Source of the DNA: Dyella thiooxydans
GTDB lineage: Bacteria; Pseudomonadota; Gammaproteobacteria; Xanthomonadales; Rhodanobacteraceae
NCBI RefSeq assembly: GCF_001641285.1
Contig: NZ_CP014841.1
Span: 992,001-1,056,000 of the forward strand
Direction of reading: 5' to 3'
Length of the DNA stretch: 64,000 nucleotides
In this document: positions 28,352 through 35,424 of the stretch, piece after piece
How positions within the stretch are numbered: the stretch's first letter is position 1
How the letters are laid out: each line of letters starts with the position of its first letter
Position numbers and translations under genes: made by a program
Notes under the pieces: model-generated
Databases searched by the model: none
What the model was told of the DNA's origin: nothing
What the model saw: only the letters and a program-made list of their open reading frames with translations

Positions 28352-29040
28352 GCGCGCACCCCGCCGCCGCCGATGCCGTCCGGGTTGCCGTCGTAGGTGT
28401 CCGCGTCGCTGGGGCCGTCGTCGGTGTCCTCGCGTATGGCGCGCTCTTCGGACTCTGCCGCGCAGTCAGGGCACGCCGGGAACAGATCGCCCACCAGCTC
28501 GGCGGACTCGACACCACACACAGAGCAGACGCCCATCGCTTCCTCTTCCTCTGATCCGTTGAAGCCACACGCCGGGCAGCCGTCCCAGTGCTCGCCCTCG
28601 GCCATGTCCACCACCACACCGCAGCTCATGCACATCGCCTGCCCCGGCAGCAGGGTCAAAGCGCCCTCCCCTGCGGCGAAGAAGCAGTCACCGCACAGGT
28701 CGCCGTGGCTGGTGGGGAATTCGTCGTCGGTATTGATCGCGGCGCCGCAGCGCTCGCAGTTCAGCGGCTCGGCCTCGGCCTGCTTGCCCTTGCGGTTACG
28801 GCCGGACGTGGCCGCAGCGGACAAGCGGATCAGGACGAGAATCGCGGCCAGCGCGAGAAGGACAGCGCCCACGGCGATCACCTGCGCTTTGCCACTGGAG
28901 AAGATCGACGCCGTGCCCTGGCCCACCTGTGCGGCGGTGTATGTGCCCGTGCACGGGCCGGTGGAGGTCGGATCGGATCCGATGCCGCAGTCGAAGAAGT
29001 AGGCGACCGGGTGCAGTGAGTAGTACGCCGGGCTGTTCAT
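28348..29040 (-). CDS. Coat-like membrane segment fused to three zinc ribbons
   Basis: The 230-residue protein has an N-terminal part with a Cys pair (FFDCGIGSDPTSTGPCTG). The membrane helix SSGKAQVIAVGAVLLALAAI then closely echoes the major coat protein (SDGKAQLYVIGGAVLTLVAV). The C-terminal half has six CxxC pairs (CERC, CGDC, CMSC, CPAC, CSVC, CPDC), enough for three zinc ribbons, and a Gly/Asp-rich tail. The ribbons should lie on the cytoplasmic side if the topology follows the coat protein. I know no named family; binding of phage DNA at the membrane is a guess. ATG 29040 is used. Confidence 0.75.
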   Translation of the reverse strand: MNSPAYYSLHPVAYFFDCGIGSDPTSTGPCTGTYTAAQVGQGTASIFSSGKAQVIAVGAVLLALAAILVLIRLSAAATSGRNRKGKQAEAEPLNCERCGAAINTDDEFPTSHGDLCGDCFFAAGEGALTLLPGQAMCMSCGVVVDMAEGEHWDGCPACGFNGSEEEEAMGVCSVCGVESAELVGDLFPACPDCAAESEERAIREDTDDGPSDADTYDGNPDGIGGGGVRA

Positions 29041-29198
29041 CGCCGGCGCCCATCCCTGTGCAGATAGCCGGCGAGGTAGTACGCCGACGAGGTGACCAGC
29101 AGGACCACGTTGCACTGGACCCACCACGGCTGCATGGCCATCCAGTGGGAGAACGGGTAGCTCAAGATGACCAGGAGCAGCAGCACGGCCGGGATCAC
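29037..29198 (-). CDS. Small phage membrane protein (53 aa, GTG start)
   Basis: The product (VIPAVLLLLVILSYPFSHWM, then VQCNVVLLVTSSAYYLAGYL and a basic end HRDGRRR) has two membrane helices. The start is GTG at 29198, which shares GTGA with the stop of the preceding small gene. Its stop overlaps the zinc-ribbon gene by 4 bp. Linked overlaps make translation likely. Function unknown. Confidence 0.6.
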   Translation of the reverse strand: MIPAVLLLLVILSYPFSHWMAMQPWWVQCNVVLLVTSSAYYLAGYLHRDGRRR

Positions 29199-29314
29199 GA
29201 GCGCACCCCGACGAGGGTGGCGGCCTGGCGCTGCGACAGGGCCCGGAGGCGGATGACCACCACCAGCAGCCAGCCGGCGACGATCACGAAAAGCAGAGCA
29301 AGGAGGGCGTACAT
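29195..29314 (-). CDS. Small phage membrane protein (39 aa)
   Basis: The product begins MYALLALLFVIVAGWLLVVV and ends IRLRALSQRQAATLVGVRS: one N-terminal helix and a basic cytoplasmic tail. GGGGAA lies upstream of the ATG. It is the first gene of the leftward phage transcript, starting 15 bp from the operator palindrome. It is too short for ordinary gene finders. Confidence 0.6.
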   Translation of the reverse strand: MYALLALLFVIVAGWLLVVVIRLRALSQRQAATLVGVRS

Positions 29315-29328
29315 CCGTGTTCCCCATC

Positions 29329-29398
29329 TGTCCCGGGATGCGGGACACTTGGCGGATGTATAGTGGTCCGGGACATCACTGTCAACAGGTGCGGGACA
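29329..29398. promoter_or_regulatory. Divergent operator region with GGGACA half-sites
   Basis: A 19-bp palindrome TGTCCC-N7-GGGACA lies at 29329-29347, and two more GGGACA copies at 29370-29375 and 29393-29398. The last one runs into the repressor ATG. They fill the 83 bp between the divergent leftward phage genes and the repressor gene, which is the expected place for lysogeny control and self-repression. Confidence 0.7.
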
Positions 29399-29763
29399 TG
29401 AGCCACACGATTGATCTGCTCGACAAGTACAAGAAGGCTTGCGCGATCACTTCGGATAACGCGTGCGCTGCGTCGCTAGGCGTGTCCCGCCAGGCCGTCA
29501 GCAAATGGCGTCACGGCGAGAACCATCCGGACGCGGATAGCGTTGAAGCCATGTGTGTGGCCACCGGTGAGCCGGTGGCGCGATGGCTCCACCTGATCGA
29601 GGCGGAACGTGCACGCACGCCAGCGGCTCGGAAAGTGTGGCTGCGGTTGGCTCAGGCGGCAGCGATTGTGACGCTCGCAGTGGGCCTATCGCCCCGCCCT
29701 GCTGCCGCTCATTTCGCCGGAATTTCGTCGTCCGATAATTCGGGCCACGTGTATATTATGTAA
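29398..29763 (+). CDS. Phage repressor-like HTH protein (DUF3693-like)
   Basis: The 121-residue product has an N-terminal helix-turn-helix (NACAASLGVSRQAVSKWRHG) and then HPDADSVEAMCVATGEPVARWL, the pattern of small regulators of Xanthomonas filamentous phages. A hydrophobic stretch near residues 85-100 could anchor it. It is divergent from the early genes and likely binds the GGGACA sites. Its last codons (GHVYIM) and stop TAA lie inside the attR core, so in the free phage the C-terminus may differ. Confidence 0.82.
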   Translation: MSHTIDLLDKYKKACAITSDNACAASLGVSRQAVSKWRHGENHPDADSVEAMCVATGEPVARWLHLIEAERARTPAARKVWLRLAQAAAIVTLAVGLSPRPAAAHFAGISSSDNSGHVYIM

Positions 29764-29766
29764 AAT
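29739..29766 (+). other. attR of the inovirus prophage (dif-like hybrid)
   Basis: The spacer TGTATA (29750-29755) and right arm TTATGTAAAAT keep the dif sequence (10 of 11 to the XerD arm). The left arm TTCGGGCCACG is degenerate, as expected when that half comes from the phage attP. Sequence to the right (GGCGGGCTTGGC at 29782-29793) matches the left end of the intact phage (21263-21274) at nearly the same distance, so this site probably also borders a second phage. Confidence 0.85.
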
Positions 29767-29834
29767 AACGTCTGACCCTTTGGCGGGCTTGGCTCTTGTC
29801 GTTCCCCAGTTAACCCTGTCACCTAACCAGTTAA

Positions 29835-31163
29835 GAGCGTGTGCAGAATTTTGTGTAACCGGGATTCGAGTTACAGCTGAGGGAGTCGTTCCTCGAACTG
29901 GATCGTAAAGCGGTTGAGCGCGGCCTTCCAATCACGGATCGGCAGCGTCCATTTCTTGCTGATGTTGCGCAGGGCCAGATAGAACAGCTTCACCAGTGCC
30001 TCGTCGCTCGGGAAGGCCCCGCGGTGCTTGGTCAGCTTGCGCAGGCTCATGTTCACCGACTCGATGGCGTTGGTCGTGTAGATCACCTTGCGGATCTCTG
30101 GCGGGTAGTCGAAGAACGGGATCAGGCGCGGCCAGTTGCGTCGCCAGGACTGCCCGATCGGCAGGTATTCCTTGTCCCAGCGGGCCTCGAACTCGGCGAG
30201 CCGCTGCTCGGCCTCCTCGGCGGTGGCACAGGTGTAGATGCGCTTGAGGTCGGCGGCCACCTCCGGCCGTCGCTTCCACGACACGTAGTTCAGGCTGTGC
30301 CGCACCATGTGTACGAGGCACAACTGCACCGTCGTGTGCGGGAATACGGTCTCGATCGCTTCGGGGAAACCCTTCAGGCCGTCGACGCAGGCGATGAAGA
30401 TGTCCTGCACCCCGCGGTTGCGCAGCTCGGTCACCACCTGCAGCCAGAACTTGGCGCCCTCGGTCTGCGCCAGCCACAGCCCAAGGACCTCCTTCTCGCC
30501 GGCCATGGTGATGCCAATGGCCAGGTAGACCGCCTTCACCCGCACCGCGCCCTCGCGCACCTTCACATGGATGCAGTCCAGGTAGACGATCGGATACACC
30601 GGATCGAGCGGCCGGCCTTGCCAGGCCTTCACCTCGTCGATCACTGCATCGGTGACCGAGGAGATCAGGCTCGGCGAGACCTCCGTGCCATACATCTCTT
30701 CCAGGTGCGCCTGGATCTCGCGCACCGTCATGCCGCGGGCGTAGAGCGACAGGATCTTGTCGTCGAAGCCGCTCCAGCGAGTCTGGTGCTTGGGAATCAG
30801 CTTCGGCTCGAAGCTGCCGTGCCGGTCGCGCGGGATCTCGATCGGCAGCTCGCCGAACTCGCCCTTGAGCGTCTTGCGGCTGCGGCCGTTGCGGGTGTTG
30901 CCGGCCGGGTTGGCCACCGGCTCGTGCTTATCGTGACCGAGGTGCTCGGTCATCTCCGCATCCAGCGCCTTCTCGACCAGCAGCTTGGTCAGCTGCTTGA
31001 GCAGGCCGTTCTCGCCGATCAGGTCTTCGGGCTTCTTGTAGTTCGCCAACAGGCTGCTAAGCAGCTCGTCGGGCACCTCGTGTTTGCGTGGACTCATGGT
31101 CTCTCCGGGTCTGGCGGCAGTGTCCTGCCTGGGACCCGGTTACACAAAATCTAGGACACGCCC
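29835..31163 (-). mobile_element. IS256-family insertion sequence, copy 1
   Basis: The element is 1329 bp with imperfect terminal repeats (GAGCGTGTGCAGA at one end, GGGCGTGTCCTAG at the other, each followed by ATTTTGTGTAACCGGG). Length and transposase are the same as in copy 2. The bases on either side (CCAGTTAA left, TGTAGGAC right) are not a target duplication, so adjacent DNA has been lost or rearranged since insertion. Confidence 0.93.
29871..31097 (-). CDS. IS256-family transposase
   Basis: The 408-residue protein has the mutator-type DDE core: Asp in YLDCIHVKV, Asp in FIACVDGLKGFPEAI and Glu in IYTTNAIESVN. VQLCLVHMVRHSL lies between the last two. The N-terminus (EHLGHDKHEP) is typical of the family. 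The sequence is intact and identical to the copy at 55711-56937, which suggests recent movement. Confidence 0.96.
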   Translation of the reverse strand: MSPRKHEVPDELLSSLLANYKKPEDLIGENGLLKQLTKLLVEKALDAEMTEHLGHDKHEPVANPAGNTRNGRSRKTLKGEFGELPIEIPRDRHGSFEPKLIPKHQTRWSGFDDKILSLYARGMTVREIQAHLEEMYGTEVSPSLISSVTDAVIDEVKAWQGRPLDPVYPIVYLDCIHVKVREGAVRVKAVYLAIGITMAGEKEVLGLWLAQTEGAKFWLQVVTELRNRGVQDIFIACVDGLKGFPEAIETVFPHTTVQLCLVHMVRHSLNYVSWKRRPEVAADLKRIYTCATAEEAEQRLAEFEARWDKEYLPIGQSWRRNWPRLIPFFDYPPEIRKVIYTTNAIESVNMSLRKLTKHRGAFPSDEALVKLFYLALRNISKKWTLPIRDWKAALNRFTIQFEERLPQL

Positions 31164-31595
31164 TGTAGGACGGCGCTCCGACCCCACCCGGCCAGCCCGT
31201 TGAGCCACCAGAGGCCCCGGCCCCGCTCGTAGAGTCTTGCGGCACCTGCTGCGGCTGGTTCGCTTGGCTGGCCTGCTGTCCCTGCCGGGGATTGCTGGCA
31301 GGGCGCCTGGACGAGTTGTAGACCCAGTTCGCTGCGATCGATCGACAGATCTTCTTGTCCATCTCGTAGCGCGTGCCCTGCTCCGTCATGCAGCTGCACC
31401 GGCCGTTCTCGGCGGCGATGCAATAGACCTCGGGGTCGGACAGCACCGGCCGGCTGTCGTAGGCCGGCGCGGTCCATGGCTGGCCCTCAATGCGCGGCTT
31501 GAAGTACGCGACCAGGTCATCCGGCCGCGTGCTGGTGCCGCTGGTCAGCGATCGGCCTTTGCCCGGCTCCGCTCTCGCAGTCGCGGCCCCGCAAA
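31164..31595 (-). pseudogene. zot fragment (C-terminal part), second inovirus
   Basis: The reading frame matches the periplasmic part of the intact Zot (SGTSTRPDDLVAYFKPRIEG, KKICRSIAAN, SGGSTGWPGGVGA) with scattered changes, so it comes from a related phage and not from duplication of the first. It is cut at its 3' end by IS256 copy 1 and at its 5' side by foreign DNA; homology stops near AATARAEP. Confidence 0.88.
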
Positions 31596-31736
31596 CGAGT
31601 GGCGATGGCTGCGAAAAATGACGCAAATCAGGGCAAGGCACCTCCCTTGCGCCGATGCTTCATTCATCCGCCAACACCAGCACCGATGTCACACCCCGCC
31701 CCTGGTGCCGCCACCCGCGGCGCATGGACAGTTCCC

Positions 31737-33710
31737 ATGAATGCTTCGCCCCTCCCCGCGAACGAACCGCGCGACCACACGCTGGATGCCTGCTTCCTCG
31801 GCCCCTATGGCGAGAACGACGCCCTGCTGGAAAAGCTGCTGGTGGAGTTTCTGCGCGACCATGTGTACTGGCGACGCAACTTCCATCCGGAGGATCCGCC
31901 GGCCATCGGCACCGCCGCCGCGCGGCATCCCGACTACCTCGCCTTCGAGTCGCGCATGCGGCGCGAGCTGCACCTGCTCTCCGCGCAGCTGAAGAAATCG
32001 GTGCCGTTCCATAGCCCGCGCTACATCGGCCACATGGCCAGCGACCTGCTGCTGCCCGGGCTTGCCGCGCAGATGCTCACCCTGCCCTACAACCCCAACA
32101 ACGTCAGCGAGGATGCCGCGCCGGTCACCGTCGACATGGAGGTGCAGGCCGGCCTGCAGCTGGCGCGCATGCTGGGCTATCCGCACGACCCCGCGCAGCC
32201 GGCTTGCGCCTTCGGCCACCTCACCTCCGGTGGCACGCTGGCCAATTACCAGGCGCTGCGTCTCGCGCTGGCGCTCAAGGCCTTCCCGGTGGCCCTGCGC
32301 GCGGCGCAGGTGCCCGATCTCGAGCTGCCCGGGGACGACTGGACCGCGTTCAACCTGCCGCAGGCCGAGGGCATCGCCCTGCTGGAGACTTGGCAAGGCT
32401 GGCTGGCCGCGCAAGCACCCGTCGAGCGCAGGCGCTGGATCGCGCGGGTGGAACGCGAGCGCATCGAGCAACGCGGCCTGGTGGATTTCTTCGCCACGCA
32501 CCCCGGTCTCCATGTCCCCAAGGTGCTGGTGCCGATCACCGCCCACTACTCGTGGAGCAAGGGAGCGAAACTGCTGGGGCTGGGCCGTGACCAGCTCGAA
32601 CTCGTGCCCACCACCGGCATGCGGCTGGATGCCGACGCGCTGCGCGACACCCTGGCCCGCTTTGCCCGCGAGCGGCAGAGCGTGTTGATGGCGGTGGCGG
32701 TGCTGGGTGGTACCGAGTACGGCACCATCGACCCGATCGACGCCGTGCTCGCCGCGCGCGAGGAGAGCCGCCGTGCCGGGCTGGATTTCGCCGTGCACGT
32801 GGACGCCGCCTGGGGCGGTTACCTCGCCACCCTGTTCCGCCGTGAGGACGGCTCGCTGCGCAACCGCGAGGAAGTGGCGGCCGACTACGTGGCCTTCCCT
32901 TCGCCCGCCGTGCACGCCGCCTTCGCCGCGCTGGGCGATACCGACTCCATCACGGTCGACCCGCACAAGCTCGGCTACCTGCCCTACGGCAGCGGTGCCT
33001 TCGTCTGCCGCGACCACCGCGCGATGGCGCTTCTGGCCGAGCGCGCCGACTACGTATTCCACGGCGAGGCGACCGGCGACTACCTCACGCGCTATCGCAG
33101 CCTGGGCCAGTACATCCCGGAGGGCTCCAAATCCGGCGCCGCGGCCGCCGCGGTGTACGTCATGCACAAGGTGCTGCCGCTCGACCACACCCAGTTCGGC
33201 CGCCTGCCGCGCGCCACGGTACGCGCCGCCGAGGCCTTCTGCGCTGGCGCCAGTCGGCTGGCACTGGAGCTGGCCGGCTGCGCCCGCGTACTGGTGCCGT
33301 TCGCACCCGACAGCAACCTGGTGTGCCTGGCCCTGAATCCGACAGGCAACACGCGCGTGGACAGCGCCAACACCTTTCTGCGCGCACTACACGACGAACT
33401 GCGCATCGACCCGACGCATCCCCTGCAACTCAAGGAGTTCTTCGGCTCGGTGACCAGCCTGCGCCCGGATCTGCTGGGACCGGCGGAGACCGCACGCATC
33501 CTCGACGCGCTCGGGCTCGATCCCGTCACGCTGGGCGACGACGGAGCCGACCGCCTGCTGATCCTGCGCCACACCCTGATGAACCCCTACCTGATCGACC
33601 GCGAAAACGGCATCAGCTACATCGAGCGCTATTTCGACTTCCTCGCCCAGCGCGTGCGTGTGCTGGCCAGGGGAGCGTCGGGGCATCCGAGCGCAGCGAC
33701 CGGCGGCTAA
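31737..33710 (+). CDS. PLP-dependent amino-acid decarboxylase, tyrosine-decarboxylase-like
   Basis: The 657-residue protein has the group II decarboxylase core: HVDAAWGGYLATLF, the PLP-binding lysine in SITVDPHKLGYLPYGSGAF, and EGSKSGAAAAAVYVMHKVLPL. The N-terminal half (HSPRYIGHMASDLLLPGLAA, PYNPNNVSEDAAP) resembles bacterial tyrosine decarboxylases, which release CO2 from tyrosine or a related amino acid. The substrate is not proven. It stands alone, without an antiporter gene, inside zot relics and on the opposite strand to them. ATG 31737 is used; the frame is open upstream. Confidence 0.85.
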   Translation: MNASPLPANEPRDHTLDACFLGPYGENDALLEKLLVEFLRDHVYWRRNFHPEDPPAIGTAAARHPDYLAFESRMRRELHLLSAQLKKSVPFHSPRYIGHMASDLLLPGLAAQMLTLPYNPNNVSEDAAPVTVDMEVQAGLQLARMLGYPHDPAQPACAFGHLTSGGTLANYQALRLALALKAFPVALRAAQVPDLELPGDDWTAFNLPQAEGIALLETWQGWLAAQAPVERRRWIARVERERIEQRGLVDFFATHPGLHVPKVLVPITAHYSWSKGAKLLGLGRDQLELVPTTGMRLDADALRDTLARFARERQSVLMAVAVLGGTEYGTIDPIDAVLAAREESRRAGLDFAVHVDAAWGGYLATLFRREDGSLRNREEVAADYVAFPSPAVHAAFAALGDTDSITVDPHKLGYLPYGSGAFVCRDHRAMALLAERADYVFHGEATGDYLTRYRSLGQYIPEGSKSGAAAAAVYVMHKVLPLDHTQFGRLPRATVRAAEAFCAGASRLALELAGCARVLVPFAPDSNLVCLALNPTGNTRVDSANTFLRALHDELRIDPTHPLQLKEFFGSVTSLRPDLLGPAETARILDALGLDPVTLGDDGADRLLILRHTLMNPYLIDRENGISYIERYFDFLAQRVRVLARGASGHPSAATGG

Positions 33711-33837
33711 CCGGTTGCTGTGCACTTCGACCCTTCCGCAGCTGCGATAACCCCTGCCGACCCGCGGGTGTGCCGAATCTTGTCGACCTCGCCGAGGCCA
33801 TTTCTCCCGTAGCCGGCATATATCAACGGGATCTGCA

Positions 33838-33882
33838 GGTTCCGCTTCATCCTGTCGGCCGGGTACTTCCACGGCTTCTCCG
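33838..33882 (-). pseudogene. zot fragment (middle part), second inovirus
   Basis: The minus-strand frame reads EKPWKYPADRMKRNLQ, matching KKPWKYPAEVMKRNLY of the intact Zot. In the intact gene this lies about 160 bp before the point where the other fragment begins; here 2.24 kb intervenes. Both fragments are in the same order and orientation, so the decarboxylase DNA replaced that 160 bp. The following 148 bp contain only a short GC hairpin. Confidence 0.75.
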
Positions 33883-34030
33883 GCCTGCCGCTGCTTGCGG
33901 CAGCGGCGGCATCACCTGAATCCGGGCGGGCGTTCTTCACGCCACTTACGGCGGGCCGCTGTCACGATCGGCGGGTGATGGGCGGTCATCGGGATTGCCT
34001 GCCTTTCGAGCGCATCCGTGGAGGATAGCC

Positions 34031-34516
34031 ATGCACTCATCCATCATCGCCGAGTTCGATCAGCAGTGGCTCGCCGCCGCGGCGGCTGACCGGCTCGCTT
34101 CCTGTGGTGTGGCACTCGACCACCTGTTCCTTGAACTGGACGAGCGCGGCATGTACCCGGCCGCCAGTTCGCACGCGCCCACCACGGTCGTGCGCGAGCG
34201 CCTGGACACGCCGGCCTATCCCGGCACAGCCAGGCGCGCGTCCGGCGTGCGCATGACCGATGCCGTGCGGGATCCCGCGCTGCAGGGGCGTACCCGGCTG
34301 TTCGTCGCCCTGCCCTGCGACCTCGACGAGGACGCGCTGCGTGGGATGTTGCTTGCTTCCGGCGCCGGGCATGTATGCACCAGCGACGAGGACGCGCCGC
34401 GCCCCAACCCGGCCATGTCGCCCACGGTCGACGTGGTGGACCCGGAGGATGTCGAACGTGCCCGTGCCGCTGCGCGGGGCGGGTTGGGTCTGGACGATCG
34501 GTTGAGCCGCCACTGA
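34031..34516 (+). CDS. Hypothetical soluble protein
   Basis: The 161-residue protein begins MHSSIIAEFDQQWLAAAAADRLASCGVALDHLFLELDERG. A central part follows with RMTDAVRDPALQGRTRLFVA and CDLDEDALRGMLLASGAGHV, and the tail is acidic. The two halves look like related alpha/beta units. There is no signal peptide. GAGGATAGCC precedes the ATG. Conserved in kind with stress-protein-like hypotheticals, but I cannot name a family. Confidence 0.65.
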   Translation: MHSSIIAEFDQQWLAAAAADRLASCGVALDHLFLELDERGMYPAASSHAPTTVVRERLDTPAYPGTARRASGVRMTDAVRDPALQGRTRLFVALPCDLDEDALRGMLLASGAGHVCTSDEDAPRPNPAMSPTVDVVDPEDVERARAAARGGLGLDDRLSRH

Positions 34517-34863
34517 TTGCCCCCGCTTGCCGCTTTTCCACCATTCGAGTGCAAAGAGCCAGCGCAGCACGCGCCCGATTTCATCTCTGATCGGGAGCGG
34601 GTCTCTGCCCCCGATAACACGGGCTGATCCCCCTGCCCTATGCGGGCTCAGGGTTCCTCCACTAAGCAAAAAACGCGTCGACTGATCGTGCTACGCATGC
34701 CGAAATGTCGTGTCTGTCCGGCAAGCACCTCATCCAAATCAGCGTTGGGGACGTAAGCCTCGAGCCCTAGGCACCACGTATATGTCTGAACCAGCTTCGG
34801 CTGCCTGGCTCAGCTTGATTTGCGTCGTGCCTGAGTCGATCGCCCCCAGATGGATACCCGCTG
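34517..34863. other. Intergenic region before the ECF sigma gene
   Basis: I see no convincing gene in these 347 bp. The stretch is moderately GC-poor compared with its neighbours. The CACGTATATGTCTGAACC sequence near 34773 loosely recalls attR but lacks the arms. An ECF promoter is expected here but cannot be assigned. Confidence 0.5.
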
Positions 34864-35424
34864 ATGCTGCCCAACCGTACGCCCGAGCAGACCCTGCTTG
34901 GCGAATTGCTCGCGAAGACCGCCGACGCCGATCAGGCGGCATTCGCAGAGCTTTACCGGCTCGCCTCTCCCCGGCTCTTCGGCGTTTGTGTCCGCATGCT
35001 GCGCGAGCGCGAAGAGGCCGAGGAAGTGCTGCAGGAGGCGTGGGTGACGGTGTGGCATCGCGCCTCCTCGTTCGACCCGGCCAAGGCGAGCGCGGGAACG
35101 TGGCTTGGCACCCTGTTCCGCAACAAGGCCATCGACCGGCTGCGGCAGCGCCGGGAGCAGTTGCTCGAAGATCCGGAGTTGGTGGACCACCTCGAGGACG
35201 ATGACCCCAATCCGGCGGACGGCGCGGAACAGACGCAGGAGTACCTTCGCCTCCGCAAGTGCCTTCACCAGCTCCAGCCGCAGCAGCGGCGCGCGGTGCG
35301 TGAAGCCTTTTTCTCCGGCGTCACGTACAACGAGTTGGCAGCGCGCAGCCAGGTGCCCCTCGGCACCATGAAAAGCTGGATCCGTCGCAGCCTGTTGCAG
35401 CTCCGCACGTGCCTTGACCTATGA
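34864..35424 (+). CDS. ECF-family RNA polymerase sigma factor
   Basis: The 186-residue protein has region 2 (FAELYRLASPRLFGVCVRML, EEVLQEAWVTVWHRASSFDP, GTWLGTLFRNKAIDRLRQRR) and region 4 (LQPQQRRAVREAFFSGVTYN, ELAARSQVPLGTMKSWIRRS). It overlaps the downstream anti-sigma gene by 4 bp. The pair resembles SigK/RskA-type modules that answer envelope or oxidative stress. The target genes may include the adjacent secreted proteins, which is inferred from position only. Confidence 0.93.
   Translation: MLPNRTPEQTLLGELLAKTADADQAAFAELYRLASPRLFGVCVRMLREREEAEEVLQEAWVTVWHRASSFDPAKASAGTWLGTLFRNKAIDRLRQRREQLLEDPELVDHLEDDDPNPADGAEQTQEYLRLRKCLHQLQPQQRRAVREAFFSGVTYNELAARSQVPLGTMKSWIRRSLLQLRTCLDL

Larger units (their letters stand above)
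21230..29766. mobile_element. Filamentous (inovirus) prophage integrated at dif
   Basis: About 8.5 kb between two dif-like sites (spacers at 21230-21235 and 29750-29755). On the minus strand it encodes, in order of transcription, small membrane proteins, a zinc-ribbon protein, two small unknowns, a HUH replication protein, an ssDNA-binding protein, a small membrane protein, the major coat protein, a tiny protein, an adhesin, a DUF2523 protein, a Zot-like ATPase and a moron pair. A repressor lies on the plus strand at the right end. No secretin is encoded, so a host secretin must be used, as in CTXphi and Xanthomonas phages. No integrase is encoded, as expected for a XerCD-dependent phage. Confidence 0.93.
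29767..33882. mobile_element. Remnant of a second, tandem inovirus
   Basis: Only a left end of about 68 bp, a C-terminal zot fragment (31164-31595) and a 45-bp middle zot fragment (33838-33882) remain, all in the orientation of the intact phage. An IS256 element separates the first two, and a 2.2-kb insert with a decarboxylase gene separates the last two. The other phage genes are gone. No further dif-like site closes the element on the right. Confidence 0.75.

Noticed and set aside
30024-31154. 376-residue frame antisense to the IS256 transposase (also at 55654-56784)
   Set aside because: Shadow of the transposase gene; identical in both copies only because the IS copies are identical.
34773-34790. 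Third dif/att site closing the second phage
   Set aside because: Only a short CACGTATATGTCTGAACC similarity to attR; both Xer arms are missing.
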